37,273 bases of DNA from an uncultured Sutterella sp. Its GTDB lineage: Bacteria > Pseudomonadota > Gammaproteobacteria > Burkholderiales > Burkholderiaceae_F. Location of the stretch: NCBI GenBank assembly GCA_934249275.1, contig CAKQKT010000005.1:1-37273 (forward strand), written 5' to 3'. Shown one piece after another: positions 23,412 to 32,192 of the stretch (position 1 is the first letter of the stretch; every line of letters starts with the position of its first letter). The notes under the pieces are model-generated. The model worked only from the letters and a program-made list of their open reading frames with translations. It made no database searches and was not told the origin of the DNA. Made by a program: the position numbers and the translations under genes.

Positions 23412-23872
23412 GTTTTTCGCGGACCTCTTGAGACCGAAACCCGAAAGCCCGTCCTACGAAGCGCCGCTCCTGTTGTTTTCCAATGGGGTGGATTTATGAA
23501 TTTGTGGAATTGAGTTGTTCGGCGCCCGAAAGGCGACGTTCTTCAATCCTATTCGCCGCGCCCGCCGAAATCGATAGGTCGATCTAACTAGGATGTTTGT
23601 CCTACGGGTTTCACCCTAACTACTTCACTTCAAGTCGAAATCCCTGCGGGAGTTGCCTTCCCCTCGCACATTCGTCAATAGGCGCCATAGCTTTCATAAA
23701 ACGCGCTCCGTGTCCATCGCGCGTTTGCGTCAGGCAAATGCGCCCTCTCCTTCTCAACAGTCACATTTGCGAGACACTTCCTGACCGCATTCTCACGTCC
23801 TGCGCCCGCAAAAAGGCCGCCTCGAAAAGCTCGGGCGGCCCATTGGAAAAGCAGGATAGACGAAGAACGGCG
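23412..23872. other. Intergenic region upstream of the GltS-like operon
   Basis: It lies between the start of the carrier gene and the end of the GNAT gene, both on the minus strand, and holds the operon's regulatory region. The part near 23510-23620 contains several short imperfect inverted elements (for example CCTAC/GTAGG-like around 23590-23610). I could not support a specific promoter or operator. The far end contains the GNAT terminator. Confidence 0.4.
23810..23840 (-). terminator. Terminator after the GNAT gene
   Basis: GGCCGCC (23834-23840 side) pairs with GGCGGCC (23815-23821 side), and the minus strand then reads TTTTTGCGG. It lies 33 nt after the stop codon. Confidence 0.8.
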
Positions 23873-24358
23873 TCAGAATTCAAGCGTCATGTCGTACCAG
23901 ACGGCGCCGCCGTGCTCGGAGGCGGAGACGCCCTTGTTGACGAAGCCGAACTGCTCGTAATAGTGAATGAGGCGGTCCTTGCAGGTGAGGATGAGGCCGC
24001 GGCGGCCCTCGGTCCTCGCCTTTTCGATGAAGGCGCGCATCAGCATGGGCGCGGCGCCCTTCCCTCGCATTTCGGGAAGCACGCAGAAGCCGAAGATCGA
24101 CTGCCATTCGCCCTTCGGGTCATGAAGGCCGGCATCTTCGAACATCGGATCGGAGATGGTTTCGTCGTTCGTCACCATGCCGTCGATGAGGCCGACGGGA
24201 CGGCCGTCGAGGCAGAGCAGCAGAAAGCATTCGGGAAAGACCTTCATGCGCGCCTCGAAGCTTTCGCGCGTTGCCTTCTCCTCGGGCGGGAAGGACTGCG
24301 CCTCAATGTCGGTCATGGCATCAAGATCGCTCAAGGCGGCGGGACGGACGGTCAGCAT
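23873..24358 (-). CDS. GNAT family N-acetyltransferase
   Basis: Predicted cytoplasmic acetyl-CoA-dependent acetyltransferase of 161 aa. The N-terminal LTVRPAALSDLDAMTDIEAQSFP is motif C/D of the GNAT fold; the acetyl-CoA pyrophosphate loop is LPEMRGKGAAPMLMRAFIEKAR near 94-115, a Q/RxxGxG/A variant reading RGKGAA; and the C-terminal YYEQFGFVNKG near 133-143 is the usual motif B. The arrangement resembles arylalkylamine-type (AANAT-like) bacterial members, which acetylate small amines; the actual substrate is unknown. AAGGA lies 7 nt before the ATG. A TATAAT on the minus strand near 24391-24396 may be its -10 box. Confidence 0.88.
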   Translation of the reverse strand: MLTVRPAALSDLDAMTDIEAQSFPPEEKATRESFEARMKVFPECFLLLCLDGRPVGLIDGMVTNDETISDPMFEDAGLHDPKGEWQSIFGFCVLPEMRGKGAAPMLMRAFIEKARTEGRRGLILTCKDRLIHYYEQFGFVNKGVSASEHGGAVWYDMTLEF

Positions 24359-24387
24359 GGTTGTTCCTTTTGAAAAAATAACGGTGG

Positions 24388-24402
24388 GTCAATTATATTG
24401 AC
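24388..24402. promoter_or_regulatory. Palindrome in the divergent GNAT/pepT promoter region
   Basis: GTCAATTATATTGAC is a perfect 15-bp palindrome (odd centre) and contains a TATAAT on the minus strand, placing it on the presumed GNAT -10 box. A repressor bound here could block the GNAT promoter and possibly pepT. Confidence 0.4.
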
Positions 24403-24413
24403 GCGCCGCGCTT

Positions 24414-24442
24414 TTCCCATTGGTCTCTCATCGTGGTAGATT
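24414..24442 (+). promoter_or_regulatory. Candidate pepT promoter
   Basis: TTCCCA (24414-24419) and TAGATT (24437-24442) are 17 nt apart. The start point would be near 24449, about 25 nt before the chosen start codon. Confidence 0.4.
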
Positions 24443-24473
24443 TGCCCAATCGCAATCGTTTTGGAATTTTCAG

Positions 24474-25727
24474 ATGTCTGAAGCCGAATTTGCCCGCTCG
24501 GCCGTTCTCGAGCGCTTCCTCCGTTATGCCGCCTTCGACACGCAGTCGGACCCGGACAGCAGCTCGGCTCCGTCGGCCGCCAGGGAACTGTCGCTCGCGG
24601 CCGAGCTGCTTGAGGAGCTCCGGGATCTCGGCATCGAAGCCGAACTCACCGACACGGGCATCGTCTACGGCACGATTCCGGCGACGCCGGGACTTGAAGA
24701 CCGTCCCGCCGTCGGCATGATCGCCCACATGGACACGTCGCCCGACGCGCCCGGCGCCGGCGTCTCGCCGCAGCGGATTCGCGTCACCGGCGAAGACATC
24801 GTGCTCAACAAGGACAGGAACATCGTCTTCAGCGTGACGCAGTTCCCTGAAATTCTGAAGTACAAGGGCGAGGACGTGATCTTCACGGACGGCACGACGC
24901 TTCTGGGCGCCGACGACAAGGCGGGCATCGCCGCCATCATGACCATGGCCGCGCATCTTGCCGCACACCCGGAGATTGCGCACGCGCGAATCGCCATTGC
25001 GTTCACGCCCGACGAGGAAATCGGCCGCGGCACCGAGAATTTCGACATCGAACGCTTCGGCGCGGCCTATGCCTATACGTTCGACGGGGGCGAAATCGGG
25101 GAGCTTGAAAGCGAAAACTTCAATGCGGCCTCCGCCGCCCTGACCGAGAAGGGCGTGGGCGTGCATCCGGGCTCTGCCAAGAACAAGATGGTCAATGCCG
25201 CCCGCATTGCCGCGGAATTCGCCTCGCGCCTTCCGAAGTCCGAAGCGCCTGAGACGACCGAAGGCCGCGAAGGCTTCATCCATCCGCACGAAATCTCGGG
25301 CACCGTCACGGATGCGAAGGTGCTCATCCTGATTCGCGACCACGACGCGATGCGCTTCAAGGCAAAGAAGGTCTTCCTGACGGCTTTGGCCGACGAATTC
25401 GCGGCCGCCAACCCGAAGGCCGTGATCAAACTCGAGATCACGGATTCCTATGAAAACATGCGCCCCTACATCGAGAAGACGCCGGCGGTGATGGAGATCG
25501 TGCGCGCGGCTTATGCGGACGCGGGCATCAAGCCCGCGGAGCTTCCGATTCGAGGCGGCACGGACGGCGCGATGCTCTCCGTGCGGGGCCTCCCCTGCCC
25601 CAACATCTTTACGGGCGGCCTCAACTATCACGGCATCTACGAGTGCCTGCCGGTGAAGTCGCTTGAAAAGGCAGCCGACGTCGCGCTGGCGCTTGCCAAG
25701 CGGTCGGCAACGCTCACGCACCTCTGA
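24474..25727 (+). CDS. pepT: Peptidase T (tripeptide aminopeptidase)
   Basis: Cytoplasmic di-zinc M20B aminopeptidase that removes the N-terminal residue of tripeptides. The 417 aa length is usual for PepT. Visible residues are the first metal ligand and neighbour in IAHMDTSPDAPG, the bridging Asp in LLGADDKAGIAAIMT, the catalytic Glu pair in AFTPDEEIGRGTENFD, the PepT-specific TFDGGEIGELESENFNAA, the lid motif GVGVHPGSAKNKMVNA, and the final His ligand in FTGGLNYHGIYE. I took the ATG at 24474, which has GGAA upstream and begins just before the family's first helix; the frame is open for 18 codons earlier. It is part of a local peptide-salvage neighbourhood. Confidence 0.95.
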   Translation: MSEAEFARSAVLERFLRYAAFDTQSDPDSSSAPSAARELSLAAELLEELRDLGIEAELTDTGIVYGTIPATPGLEDRPAVGMIAHMDTSPDAPGAGVSPQRIRVTGEDIVLNKDRNIVFSVTQFPEILKYKGEDVIFTDGTTLLGADDKAGIAAIMTMAAHLAAHPEIAHARIAIAFTPDEEIGRGTENFDIERFGAAYAYTFDGGEIGELESENFNAASAALTEKGVGVHPGSAKNKMVNAARIAAEFASRLPKSEAPETTEGREGFIHPHEISGTVTDAKVLILIRDHDAMRFKAKKVFLTALADEFAAANPKAVIKLEITDSYENMRPYIEKTPAVMEIVRAAYADAGIKPAELPIRGGTDGAMLSVRGLPCPNIFTGGLNYHGIYECLPVKSLEKAADVALALAKRSATLTHL

Positions 25728-25734
25728 TAAGCGG

Positions 25735-25766
25735 AAGGCCCGGAATTCTCTGAAATCCCGGGCCTT
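25735..25766. terminator. Terminator between pepT and the DMT transporter gene
   Basis: AAGGCCCGG (25735-25743) pairs with CCGGGCCTT (25758-25766) and is followed on the plus strand by CATTCTCATTCTT. The genes converge, so it may serve both. Confidence 0.7.
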
Positions 25767-25785
25767 CATTCTCATTCTTATAGGA

Positions 25786-26682
25786 TCAGTCCTTTCGGAA
25801 GGCAAGAAGCGCCACGTTGGCAAGCACGAGCGCAATGCCCATGAACTGCCAGAATCCGAGCACGTCGCCGAGCAGGACCATGGAGAAGAAGTAGCCCGCG
25901 AGCGGCTCGGCGCTGTTGAGAAGGCCCGCGACCACCGGCGTCACATGCTTCAAGCCCGCCAGGAAGCTCCAGAAGGCGAACATCGTGCCGAAGAGAACGA
26001 TGAAGGCGAACGCCCCGCCCGCGCCGATCGTCCAGTCAACCGACACCGTCCAGGGCGGACAGAGAATCGACGACCATACGCCGCCGAAGACGAGGCTCCA
26101 GGCCAGTGCGGGGACAACGCCCGCACGAACGACGAGGCGCTTCGACTGGATGTTGTAGGCTGCGGCAAGAAGCGCGGAGACTAGGCCCCAGACAATCGCC
26201 ATGGGCGAGAAGACGAGGTCCGAGAAGTCGCCGTCGGTGACAATCAGCGAGACGCCCGCGGCCGCCAGCAGGAAGCACGCGATTTCGATTTTCGGAACAG
26301 GCTTGCGGTTGACGATCGCGCTCCAGAGGCCGCACCAGAGCGGAACGGTGACAAGGAGAATGGCGCCCGTGCCGGCGTTTGAGTAGTAGATCGACTGAAA
26401 GAACGTGTTGTGCGCGCCGAAAATGAGCGCTCCGCTCACGGCGGCGTCGACAATCATGCCCTTCTCGGTCCAGACGCGCCAGATGGCCTTGGGCTTCACC
26501 AGGCTCATGACGGCCACGAAGAGAAAGCCCGCGCAGAGCTGGCGCAGCGTCACGAGTTCGGTCGGAGACGAGAAGGCACCCGACGTGAAGAGGTACTGGA
26601 CGGCGGTGCCCATGCCGCCCCAAAGAATGCCCGCCAGAAGAACCAGGCCGACGCCCGCCAGATTCGAACGATTTACGCTCAT
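25786..26682 (-). CDS. EamA/DMT superfamily transporter
   Basis: Inner-membrane drug/metabolite transporter of 298 aa with ten predicted helices in two EamA repeats (about 8-135 and 152-292). LLAGILWGGMGTAVQYLF in helix 1 and the late LLNSAEPLAGYFFSMVLLGDVLGFWQFMGIALVL are typical; the second includes the signature NSxEPLxxxxxxxxxLGE-like segment. Members usually export amino acids or metabolites, but the substrate is not deducible. GGGAGGAA precedes the ATG at good spacing. It is a single gene; MATE ends 194 nt upstream on the same strand, so read-through is possible. Confidence 0.9.
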   Translation of the reverse strand: MSVNRSNLAGVGLVLLAGILWGGMGTAVQYLFTSGAFSSPTELVTLRQLCAGFLFVAVMSLVKPKAIWRVWTEKGMIVDAAVSGALIFGAHNTFFQSIYYSNAGTGAILLVTVPLWCGLWSAIVNRKPVPKIEIACFLLAAAGVSLIVTDGDFSDLVFSPMAIVWGLVSALLAAAYNIQSKRLVVRAGVVPALAWSLVFGGVWSSILCPPWTVSVDWTIGAGGAFAFIVLFGTMFAFWSFLAGLKHVTPVVAGLLNSAEPLAGYFFSMVLLGDVLGFWQFMGIALVLANVALLAFRKD

Positions 26683-26876
26683 GCTTTCCTCCCGCCGAAG
26701 AACGCCGATTGATGCTGCGCATCACGGCAGCCGGACGCAGGATCGAAAGGTGCTGCGTTTGAAACGAATGCGCGAAGAATTCCTTCGCACGGAATAAAGA
26801 AAGGCATGGGTGTCGTCAAGAATGGATTTTCGCTTCGGGCCGAGTATTTTTCACCCGCAAACGCAAAATGTCAAAT

Positions 26877-28280
26877 TCAGGCTTCAGCTGCCGGCTCCGA
26901 GGCGTCTGCATTCTGCGTGAGACCGTCGGCTTCGCGCAGGATTGCGCGAATCCAGTAAAGGCTGATGAAGGTGGCGAGCACTTCGGCGAGCGGCTGCGCG
27001 GCGCAAAGGCCCGGCAGTCCGAACCACCCGGGGAGCGTCAGAATGAGCGGCAGAAAGCACCAGCCCTGCCTCAGGCTCGAGAGGAAGGATGCGGACTTCG
27101 CGCGGCCGAGCACCTGGTAGGTCATGTTGGCGATCATCGAGCAGGCGATGAACGGAAAACCCGCAAACGCCCAGTGCATGGCGAGCGTGCCGGTCGCGAG
27201 CACCTCAGGGTCGCCAGCAGCAAAGACTGCGACGATCGAGTCCGAGAAAACGTAGCCCGGGACGGCGGCCGCCGTCGTAAAGATCGTGCCCGCCACGATC
27301 GTGGAGACAAGCGCCTTCTTGACGCGCGCGTAGTTGCCCGCGCCCCAGTTGAAGCCCGCCACGGGCTGATAGCCTTGCCCCAAGCCCACCATGACGGCGT
27401 TCACCGACATGAGCACTCGTCCGACGATGCTCATGGCCGCCACGGCCGCATCCCCAAAGCCGCCCGCCGTCAGATTGAGAATCGAGGCCGCAACGGCGGC
27501 AAGCGCATTGCGAAGCAGACTCGGCATGCCGTTCTTGAGAATCGTGGGCGACAAGCGGCGGATGCGTTCGGGCGTGGGCGGAATCAGCCTGAGAAGCCCC
27601 GACTTGCCGAGATAGTGCCTCACCAGCATCACAAGACCCGCCGCCTGCGACAGCACTGCCGCCCATGCGGCGCCCTCGATGCCGAAGCCGAGTCCCAAAA
27701 TGAAGGCGGGCGTCAGCACCAGATTGAGGACGCCGCCCGCAAGGAGCGCCCGCATGCCGACGACGGCCAGGCCCTCGCTTCGCAGGAGGTTGTTGAAGGT
27801 AAAGCTTGCGCAGACGATCGGCGCTCCGACGAGAAGCACCTCGGCGTAGCGCACGGCGTCGGGCATGATCGTGGGCGTGGCGCCCAGAATTCTGAGAAGA
27901 GGCTCGTCAAAAAGGATGCCGAAGACGCCGATGAGAATGCCGCCCAGAACGGAGAGCAGAACGCCGGTCCCGGCAATGAAGCCCGCAGCCTCGTATTCGC
28001 CCGCGCCGAGAAGGCGCGAGGTCTGGCTCGCACAGCCCTGCCCCGTCATGATGCCGACGGCGGCAAGGATCATGTGAAGCGAAAACACGATGCCGAGCGC
28101 GGCCACGGCGGTCGTGCCGAGGCTCGAGACGAAGTAGGCACCCGTGAGGTTGTAGATGGCGGGCGTGAGCATGCTCACCATCGTCGGCAGCCCGAACTTC
28201 ACCACCATCGGGAAGACGGGACCGTTGAGAAGCGCCGCCCGGGTTTGGGCGGCGCGCGCGTCCGGCGTCGGCTTCGTCAT
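26877..28280 (-). CDS. MATE family efflux transporter
   Basis: Inner-membrane sodium- or proton-coupled multidrug/toxin exporter of 467 aa with about 12 helices in two MatE repeats. The first repeat begins VVKFGLPTMVSMLTPAIYNLTGAYFVSSLG and the second ILKNGMPSLLRNALAAVAASILN, the paired helix-1/helix-7 segments of the family. VGLGQGYQPVAGFNWGAGNY near 310-330 is also characteristic. Its ATG (28280-28278) overlaps the nadE stop codon in an ATGA junction, so the two are translationally coupled. An upstream in-frame extension inside nadE looks non-homologous. Substrate unknown. Confidence 0.92.
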   Translation of the reverse strand: MTKPTPDARAAQTRAALLNGPVFPMVVKFGLPTMVSMLTPAIYNLTGAYFVSSLGTTAVAALGIVFSLHMILAAVGIMTGQGCASQTSRLLGAGEYEAAGFIAGTGVLLSVLGGILIGVFGILFDEPLLRILGATPTIMPDAVRYAEVLLVGAPIVCASFTFNNLLRSEGLAVVGMRALLAGGVLNLVLTPAFILGLGFGIEGAAWAAVLSQAAGLVMLVRHYLGKSGLLRLIPPTPERIRRLSPTILKNGMPSLLRNALAAVAASILNLTAGGFGDAAVAAMSIVGRVLMSVNAVMVGLGQGYQPVAGFNWGAGNYARVKKALVSTIVAGTIFTTAAAVPGYVFSDSIVAVFAAGDPEVLATGTLAMHWAFAGFPFIACSMIANMTYQVLGRAKSASFLSSLRQGWCFLPLILTLPGWFGLPGLCAAQPLAEVLATFISLYWIRAILREADGLTQNADASEPAAEA

Positions 28281-29059
28281 CGGACTCTGGCATCCTCGGA
28301 GGGCTCGAAGGCCGGCATGAGGCGAAGCTTGTGCAGATTGAGCGCATGGAGACGGTCGATGCGGGCCCTGACGGCGGCATCGTCGCACTCGCCCGTGAGC
28401 ACGTATCTGTCAAGCGCCGCGTACGTGAAGCCCAGGCGATCCTCGTCGGTCGAACCGGAAAGGCCGTCGGAGGGCGTCTTCTCGACGAGATGTCCGGGAA
28501 GGCCAAGCGCATGTCCGATCTGGCGCACTTCGTGAACCAGCAGGTGCGCGAGCGGGCTGAAGTCCCCGGCGGCGTCGCCGTACTTCGTCGAATAGCCGAC
28601 CCAGTCTTCGGACAAATTGCAGGTGTTGGCGACGCGCCCGCCCGTCGGGAGCATCTGGCCCACGGCGTAGAGCGTCGTCATGCGGATGCGCGCGGGCATG
28701 TTGATCGCGGCGTCGCGCGTAAGGCCCTCGGTTCCCGAGATGGCGAGCAATTCGGCCGAGCCTTCGAGCGCGCCCCTGAGTCCCGCAACGGCCTCGTGAA
28801 TGTTGATTTCGACGGTGCGGATTCCGAGCGTTCTGCCGACCTGGCGGGCATCCTCAATGTCGGGCTGCACGCCGTCTGGCATCAGAACGCCGATCACGCG
28901 ATCGGCCCCGAGGGCCTTGACGCAGAGCGCGGCCGTGACGGTCGAATCCTTTCCGCCCGACAATCCCACGACGGCGCAGCACTTCGGGCCGTTTTCCTCA
29001 AAATACCTGCGGATCCAGTCCGCAAGCGCCTCCGTCGTCTGCCGAGGGTTTCCAAGCAT
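28277..29059 (-). CDS. nadE: NAD(+) synthetase, ammonia-dependent
   Basis: Final step of NAD synthesis, amidating deamido-NAD with ATP and ammonia in the cytoplasm. The 260 aa length fits the ammonia-only form with no glutaminase domain. The PP-loop SGGKDSTVTAAL is at about 34-45, and the family blocks NMPARIRMTTLYAVGQ, GGRVANTCNLSEDWVGYSTKYGDAAGDFSPLAHLLVHEV (central part) and a C-terminal KTPSDGLSGSTDEDRLGFTY segment are present. It forms an overlapping operon with the MATE gene downstream and is divergent from an MFS gene, with a gap of about 110 nt. The ribosome site before the ATG is weak (AGAG). Confidence 0.95.
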   Translation of the reverse strand: MLGNPRQTTEALADWIRRYFEENGPKCCAVVGLSGGKDSTVTAALCVKALGADRVIGVLMPDGVQPDIEDARQVGRTLGIRTVEINIHEAVAGLRGALEGSAELLAISGTEGLTRDAAINMPARIRMTTLYAVGQMLPTGGRVANTCNLSEDWVGYSTKYGDAAGDFSPLAHLLVHEVRQIGHALGLPGHLVEKTPSDGLSGSTDEDRLGFTYAALDRYVLTGECDDAAVRARIDRLHALNLHKLRLMPAFEPSEDARVR

Positions 29060-29173
29060 TTCTCTATTCCGTCTTCATACCTGAGGCGCACCATGCGCCC
29101 GCTTCACGGTTCTAATTCTAGCCGTCGCAGAGTAAGATTAGACATACCTTTGTTGCAACTGTTTTCCTTAAAC

Positions 29174-30385
29174 ATGGCCGCGCTCCTTAAAGTCCTGCTG
29201 ATTACGCTGCTCATGCATACGGCGTGCACGTCGCTGCGCTTTACGGCGACGCTTGACGCCATTCATGCGGGCGCCACCTCGTTCGAGATCGGCCTGATGC
29301 TCGCCTCGATCTCGCTTGGGCCCACCTTCTTTGCCATCGCCACGGGCCGCTGGCTCGACCGCGCGGGTCCGGGCGCCCCGATGCTCGCCTCCCGGGGCGC
29401 CATGATGGCCGCGGGCGCCATCGCCATTCTTCTCCCCGCCTCTCAACTGGGCATTGCGCCCCTTTTCGGCGCCGCGGTCCTCACGGGCTTTGCATTCATG
29501 CTCACGAACATCGTGGTCCAGCGTCTGACGGGCGACGTTGCAACGCCCAAAAACCGGCGCCTGGCCTTCACGGCGCTCTCGCTCACGACCGCAACCTCCA
29601 ACCTGGCCGCCCCCGTCATCTCGGGCTACGTGATTGAAAAAATCTCGTTCTCCGCCGTCTACGCCTGGGGCATCGCCGCACCGATCGTTCTCTCCGTTCT
29701 TCTCCTTCTGCCCGCCTTCGGCGCCGTCATGAAGGCCAAGCCCCGCGCCGTCAGGCAGGACGCTGGCAAGACAAAGGGCTCCGCCATGGACTTTCTGCGC
29801 GACGGTCCGATGCGCGCCGTGCTCGTGGCGTCCGTGATCATCTCGATCGCGTGGGAAGTCGGCAATCTGCTCATTCCGATCTACGCCTCGGGCGTGGGCC
29901 TCTCGCCATCCGAAATCGGCTGGGTGCTCGGCAGCTTCGCCGCCGCGACCTTCATCGTCCGCTTCGTAACCCCCTTCCTTCTCAAGGTCGTGCAGGAGTG
30001 GCACATGATCGTTCTTTCGCTCCTCCTTGCCACGCTCGCATTCGCCGTCATGCCGCTTGTCACGTCGCAGGCGGCCCTGATGGGCGCGGCCTTCATGCTG
30101 GGACTGGGCCTCGGGGCGTCGCTTCCCAACATGATGTCGCTCGTCTACCTTTTTGCGCCGCCCGAGCGCATCGGCGAGGCGATCGGCCTTCGCATCATGG
30201 CGCTCAATCTCGGCAAGTCCGCCTTCCCGGTTCTCGCAGGCCTTCTTGGCAACTGGATCGGCGCAGGCGCCACCATCTGGTGCCTTGCTGCCTTCTCCGC
30301 AGGCGGCTTCGGATTTGCGGGCGCCACGGCCCGAACGGTTCTCGACCGCATGAAGGCGCTCCGGGCCGCGAAGCTCGACGAATGA
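29174..30385 (+). CDS. MFS transporter
   Basis: Inner-membrane major facilitator of about 403 aa with 12 predicted helices. The N-terminal HTACTSLRFTATLDAIHAGATSFEIG and the loop 2-3 motif ATGRWLDRAGPG are characteristic of a branch often annotated as multidrug or sugar-efflux MFS. Substrate unknown. The start is uncertain: the ATG at 29174 begins just before helix 1 but has no ribosome site; an in-frame ATG at 29093 has a GAGG-type site and would add 27 residues, some of them basic. A TAAGAT element near 29131 could be a -10 box, which would favour the later start. It diverges from nadE. Confidence 0.82.
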   Translation: MAALLKVLLITLLMHTACTSLRFTATLDAIHAGATSFEIGLMLASISLGPTFFAIATGRWLDRAGPGAPMLASRGAMMAAGAIAILLPASQLGIAPLFGAAVLTGFAFMLTNIVVQRLTGDVATPKNRRLAFTALSLTTATSNLAAPVISGYVIEKISFSAVYAWGIAAPIVLSVLLLLPAFGAVMKAKPRAVRQDAGKTKGSAMDFLRDGPMRAVLVASVIISIAWEVGNLLIPIYASGVGLSPSEIGWVLGSFAAATFIVRFVTPFLLKVVQEWHMIVLSLLLATLAFAVMPLVTSQAALMGAAFMLGLGLGASLPNMMSLVYLFAPPERIGEAIGLRIMALNLGKSAFPVLAGLLGNWIGAGATIWCLAAFSAGGFGFAGATARTVLDRMKALRAAKLDE

Positions 30386-30486
30386 GCCTCCGTCATCCGT
30401 CCCGAGCCTGATAACGCGATTCGCGTCCTTCGTCCTCAGGTGACGGCACGGCCGTCCGAAGCCGCGCCTTCATTTCTGCAGGCGTC

Positions 30487-30528
30487 AAAAAGCCCGCAGG
30501 CGCTCAACCGCCGGCGGGCTTGATTTTT
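30487..30528. terminator. Bidirectional terminator between the MFS gene and dcuC
   Basis: AAGCCCGC (30490-30497) pairs with GCGGGCTT (30514-30521) with inner GGCG/CGCC pairing. The minus strand ends in TTTTTG and the plus strand in GATTTTTGG. A second GC-rich hairpin without U tract lies at about 30542-30572. Confidence 0.75.
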
Positions 30529-30581
30529 GGATGTCTCGGTTCGGGGCCGGCCCCGAAGGAGCCGGCCTTCCTCGCATGAGA

Positions 30582-31844
30582 TTAAACGAGGAAGTAGAGA
30601 ATGCCGAGGGTGACCGCAGCGGCCGGAACCGTGCGCTTGATGACTTCGATCGGGGAGACGCCAGCGATGCCCGCAAGAAGGATCAGGCCGCCCGCGAGCG
30701 GGGAGGACATGCGGCCGAGGCCGGCGGAGATCATGGCGAGGTAGCCCAGGCCGTCGATCTTGAGGCCGAATTCGGGAGCGTGCGGGGTCACGGCTTCGTT
30801 GAAGGCGAACGCAGCGGCGTCGCCGGAACCCGTGAGGACGCCGAAGATGTACGGACCGACGGAGCCGCCGATCTTGGCGACTTCGTTGGCGTGCGTCAGG
30901 TAGTTCACGAAGAGGTCGATGACGCCCGTGGCGCGAAGGCCGGAGGCGAACACGCCGGCGGCAATGATGATGCCGAGGATGCTGCCGTAGCCCTTGCCCA
31001 TGCCGTCGAAGAACTTGGTGATCGTCTTCTGCGGGTCGGCGCGGGTCACGAGCATGGCGTACATCATGCCGATGAGCATGGCGGTGGCCACGGAGATCTT
31101 GACGGACGGAACGTAGAAGGAGAAGACCAGAAGCAGAACGACCGGAACAAGCGGGGCAGCGGCGCGAAGCACGCTGACCTTTTCTTCCACATGCTCCTCT
31201 TCAGCCTTTGCTTCTTCGCCGAAGCCGCCCTTCTTGAAGTCGCCGTAGACGACGCAGACGACCGTCATGAGAACCATGAGGCAGGCGCAGACGATGAGCG
31301 TGACGTTCGCGTAGCCGCCCACGAATTCCATCACTTCCATGCCCGCGAGCTTGGCGATGAACGGGTTGTGGGAGACGCCGGGGTTGAAGTAGCCGGCCAT
31401 CACGCAGGAGGCGACGGAAGCGGCGGCCATGGCCGGACGGAAGCCCGCGCGAACAAGCAGCGGAATCAGCGTCGGGCCGACGGCGGCGGACATGCCGGCC
31501 ATCGACGGAATGGCGGTGGCGACAACGAAGCCCACGAGAATGCAGGCCGGTAGCAGGAAGATGCCGAGCTTGCCGAGCGGCTTCGTGAGAAGACGGACGA
31601 GCTGGCGGTCGCAGCCCGTGAGCGAGATGACGCCTGCAAAGCCGAGCGCCGAGCAGATTGCGATGATGAGCGAGCCGTTCGTCATCGACTTGTCGAACTG
31701 CTTGAAGGCCGCCATCGGGTCCATGGCGATGAGGGTCATCACCAGACCGGCGGTCAGAAGCACGAGTCGGGTTTCATAGCGCTTGATGAGCGCATAGACG
31801 GTGGCGCACACGACGAGAAGCGCCAGACCAATGGTAATGTTCAT
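30582..31844 (-). CDS. dcuC: DcuC family C4-dicarboxylate transporter
   Basis: Inner-membrane carrier of 420 aa with about 12 hydrophobic segments. The N-terminus GLALLVVCATVYALIKRYETRLVLLTAG, the block SMAGMSAAVGPTLIPLLVRAGFRPAMAAA near 115-143, the GYFNPGVSHNPFIAKLAG loop and the late LGRMSSPLAGGLILLAGIAGVSP match DcuC. In enterobacteria DcuC mainly exports succinate during fermentation or exchanges fumarate/succinate. That would suit an anaerobic gut organism with fumarate-reductase-type flavoproteins, but the link is inferred. AGGAG lies 9 nt before the ATG. No clear FNR or CRP palindrome was found upstream. Monocistronic. Confidence 0.92.
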   Translation of the reverse strand: MNITIGLALLVVCATVYALIKRYETRLVLLTAGLVMTLIAMDPMAAFKQFDKSMTNGSLIIAICSALGFAGVISLTGCDRQLVRLLTKPLGKLGIFLLPACILVGFVVATAIPSMAGMSAAVGPTLIPLLVRAGFRPAMAAASVASCVMAGYFNPGVSHNPFIAKLAGMEVMEFVGGYANVTLIVCACLMVLMTVVCVVYGDFKKGGFGEEAKAEEEHVEEKVSVLRAAAPLVPVVLLLVFSFYVPSVKISVATAMLIGMMYAMLVTRADPQKTITKFFDGMGKGYGSILGIIIAAGVFASGLRATGVIDLFVNYLTHANEVAKIGGSVGPYIFGVLTGSGDAAAFAFNEAVTPHAPEFGLKIDGLGYLAMISAGLGRMSSPLAGGLILLAGIAGVSPIEVIKRTVPAAAVTLGILYFLV

Positions 31845-32192
31845 GCAGGTGGTCTCCTGCCGAATCAGGCCACGCGGGCGCGAAACGGCGTTGGAATTAT
31901 CGGAAATAGCGGACGGCGAGCCTTAAAGCTTTCGCTCGACAAAAGGGATATTTAGGCTCTGCCGCACGGGAGTGCGGCCTTCCGTCGTCATAACGGGCGC
32001 AAAGTTTAGCAAATGTTTCAGCATTCCGAATCAGGGAAACTCCGATCTTTTGTCTCATTTTGAACGGGATTGTTCATACCAACCGGTTCGGATCGGCAAT
32101 CGCCGCTCGAGCGATCCGTTTCCGTGCGTTTTTTTGTCATCAGGTAAAATGCCCTTCCTCCTCAACAACGCTCATTAGTGAAGAACACCGAA
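31845..32192. other. Divergent promoter region of dcuC and the dihydrouridine synthase gene
   Basis: AT-richer than the flanks. TAAAAT at about 32144-32149 is a good -10 candidate for the plus-strand gene, but the -35 side is poor. A short hairpin-like element (GCCGCACGGGAGTGCGGC, about 31960-31978) lies midway and could be a regulatory or terminator-like stem. No coding frame of note. Confidence 0.45.

Noticed and set aside
28331..29173. Upstream extension of the plus-strand MFS gene through nadE
   Set aside because: It runs antisense to the conserved nadE gene and has no homology or start signal; only the part from about 29093 or 29174 is real.
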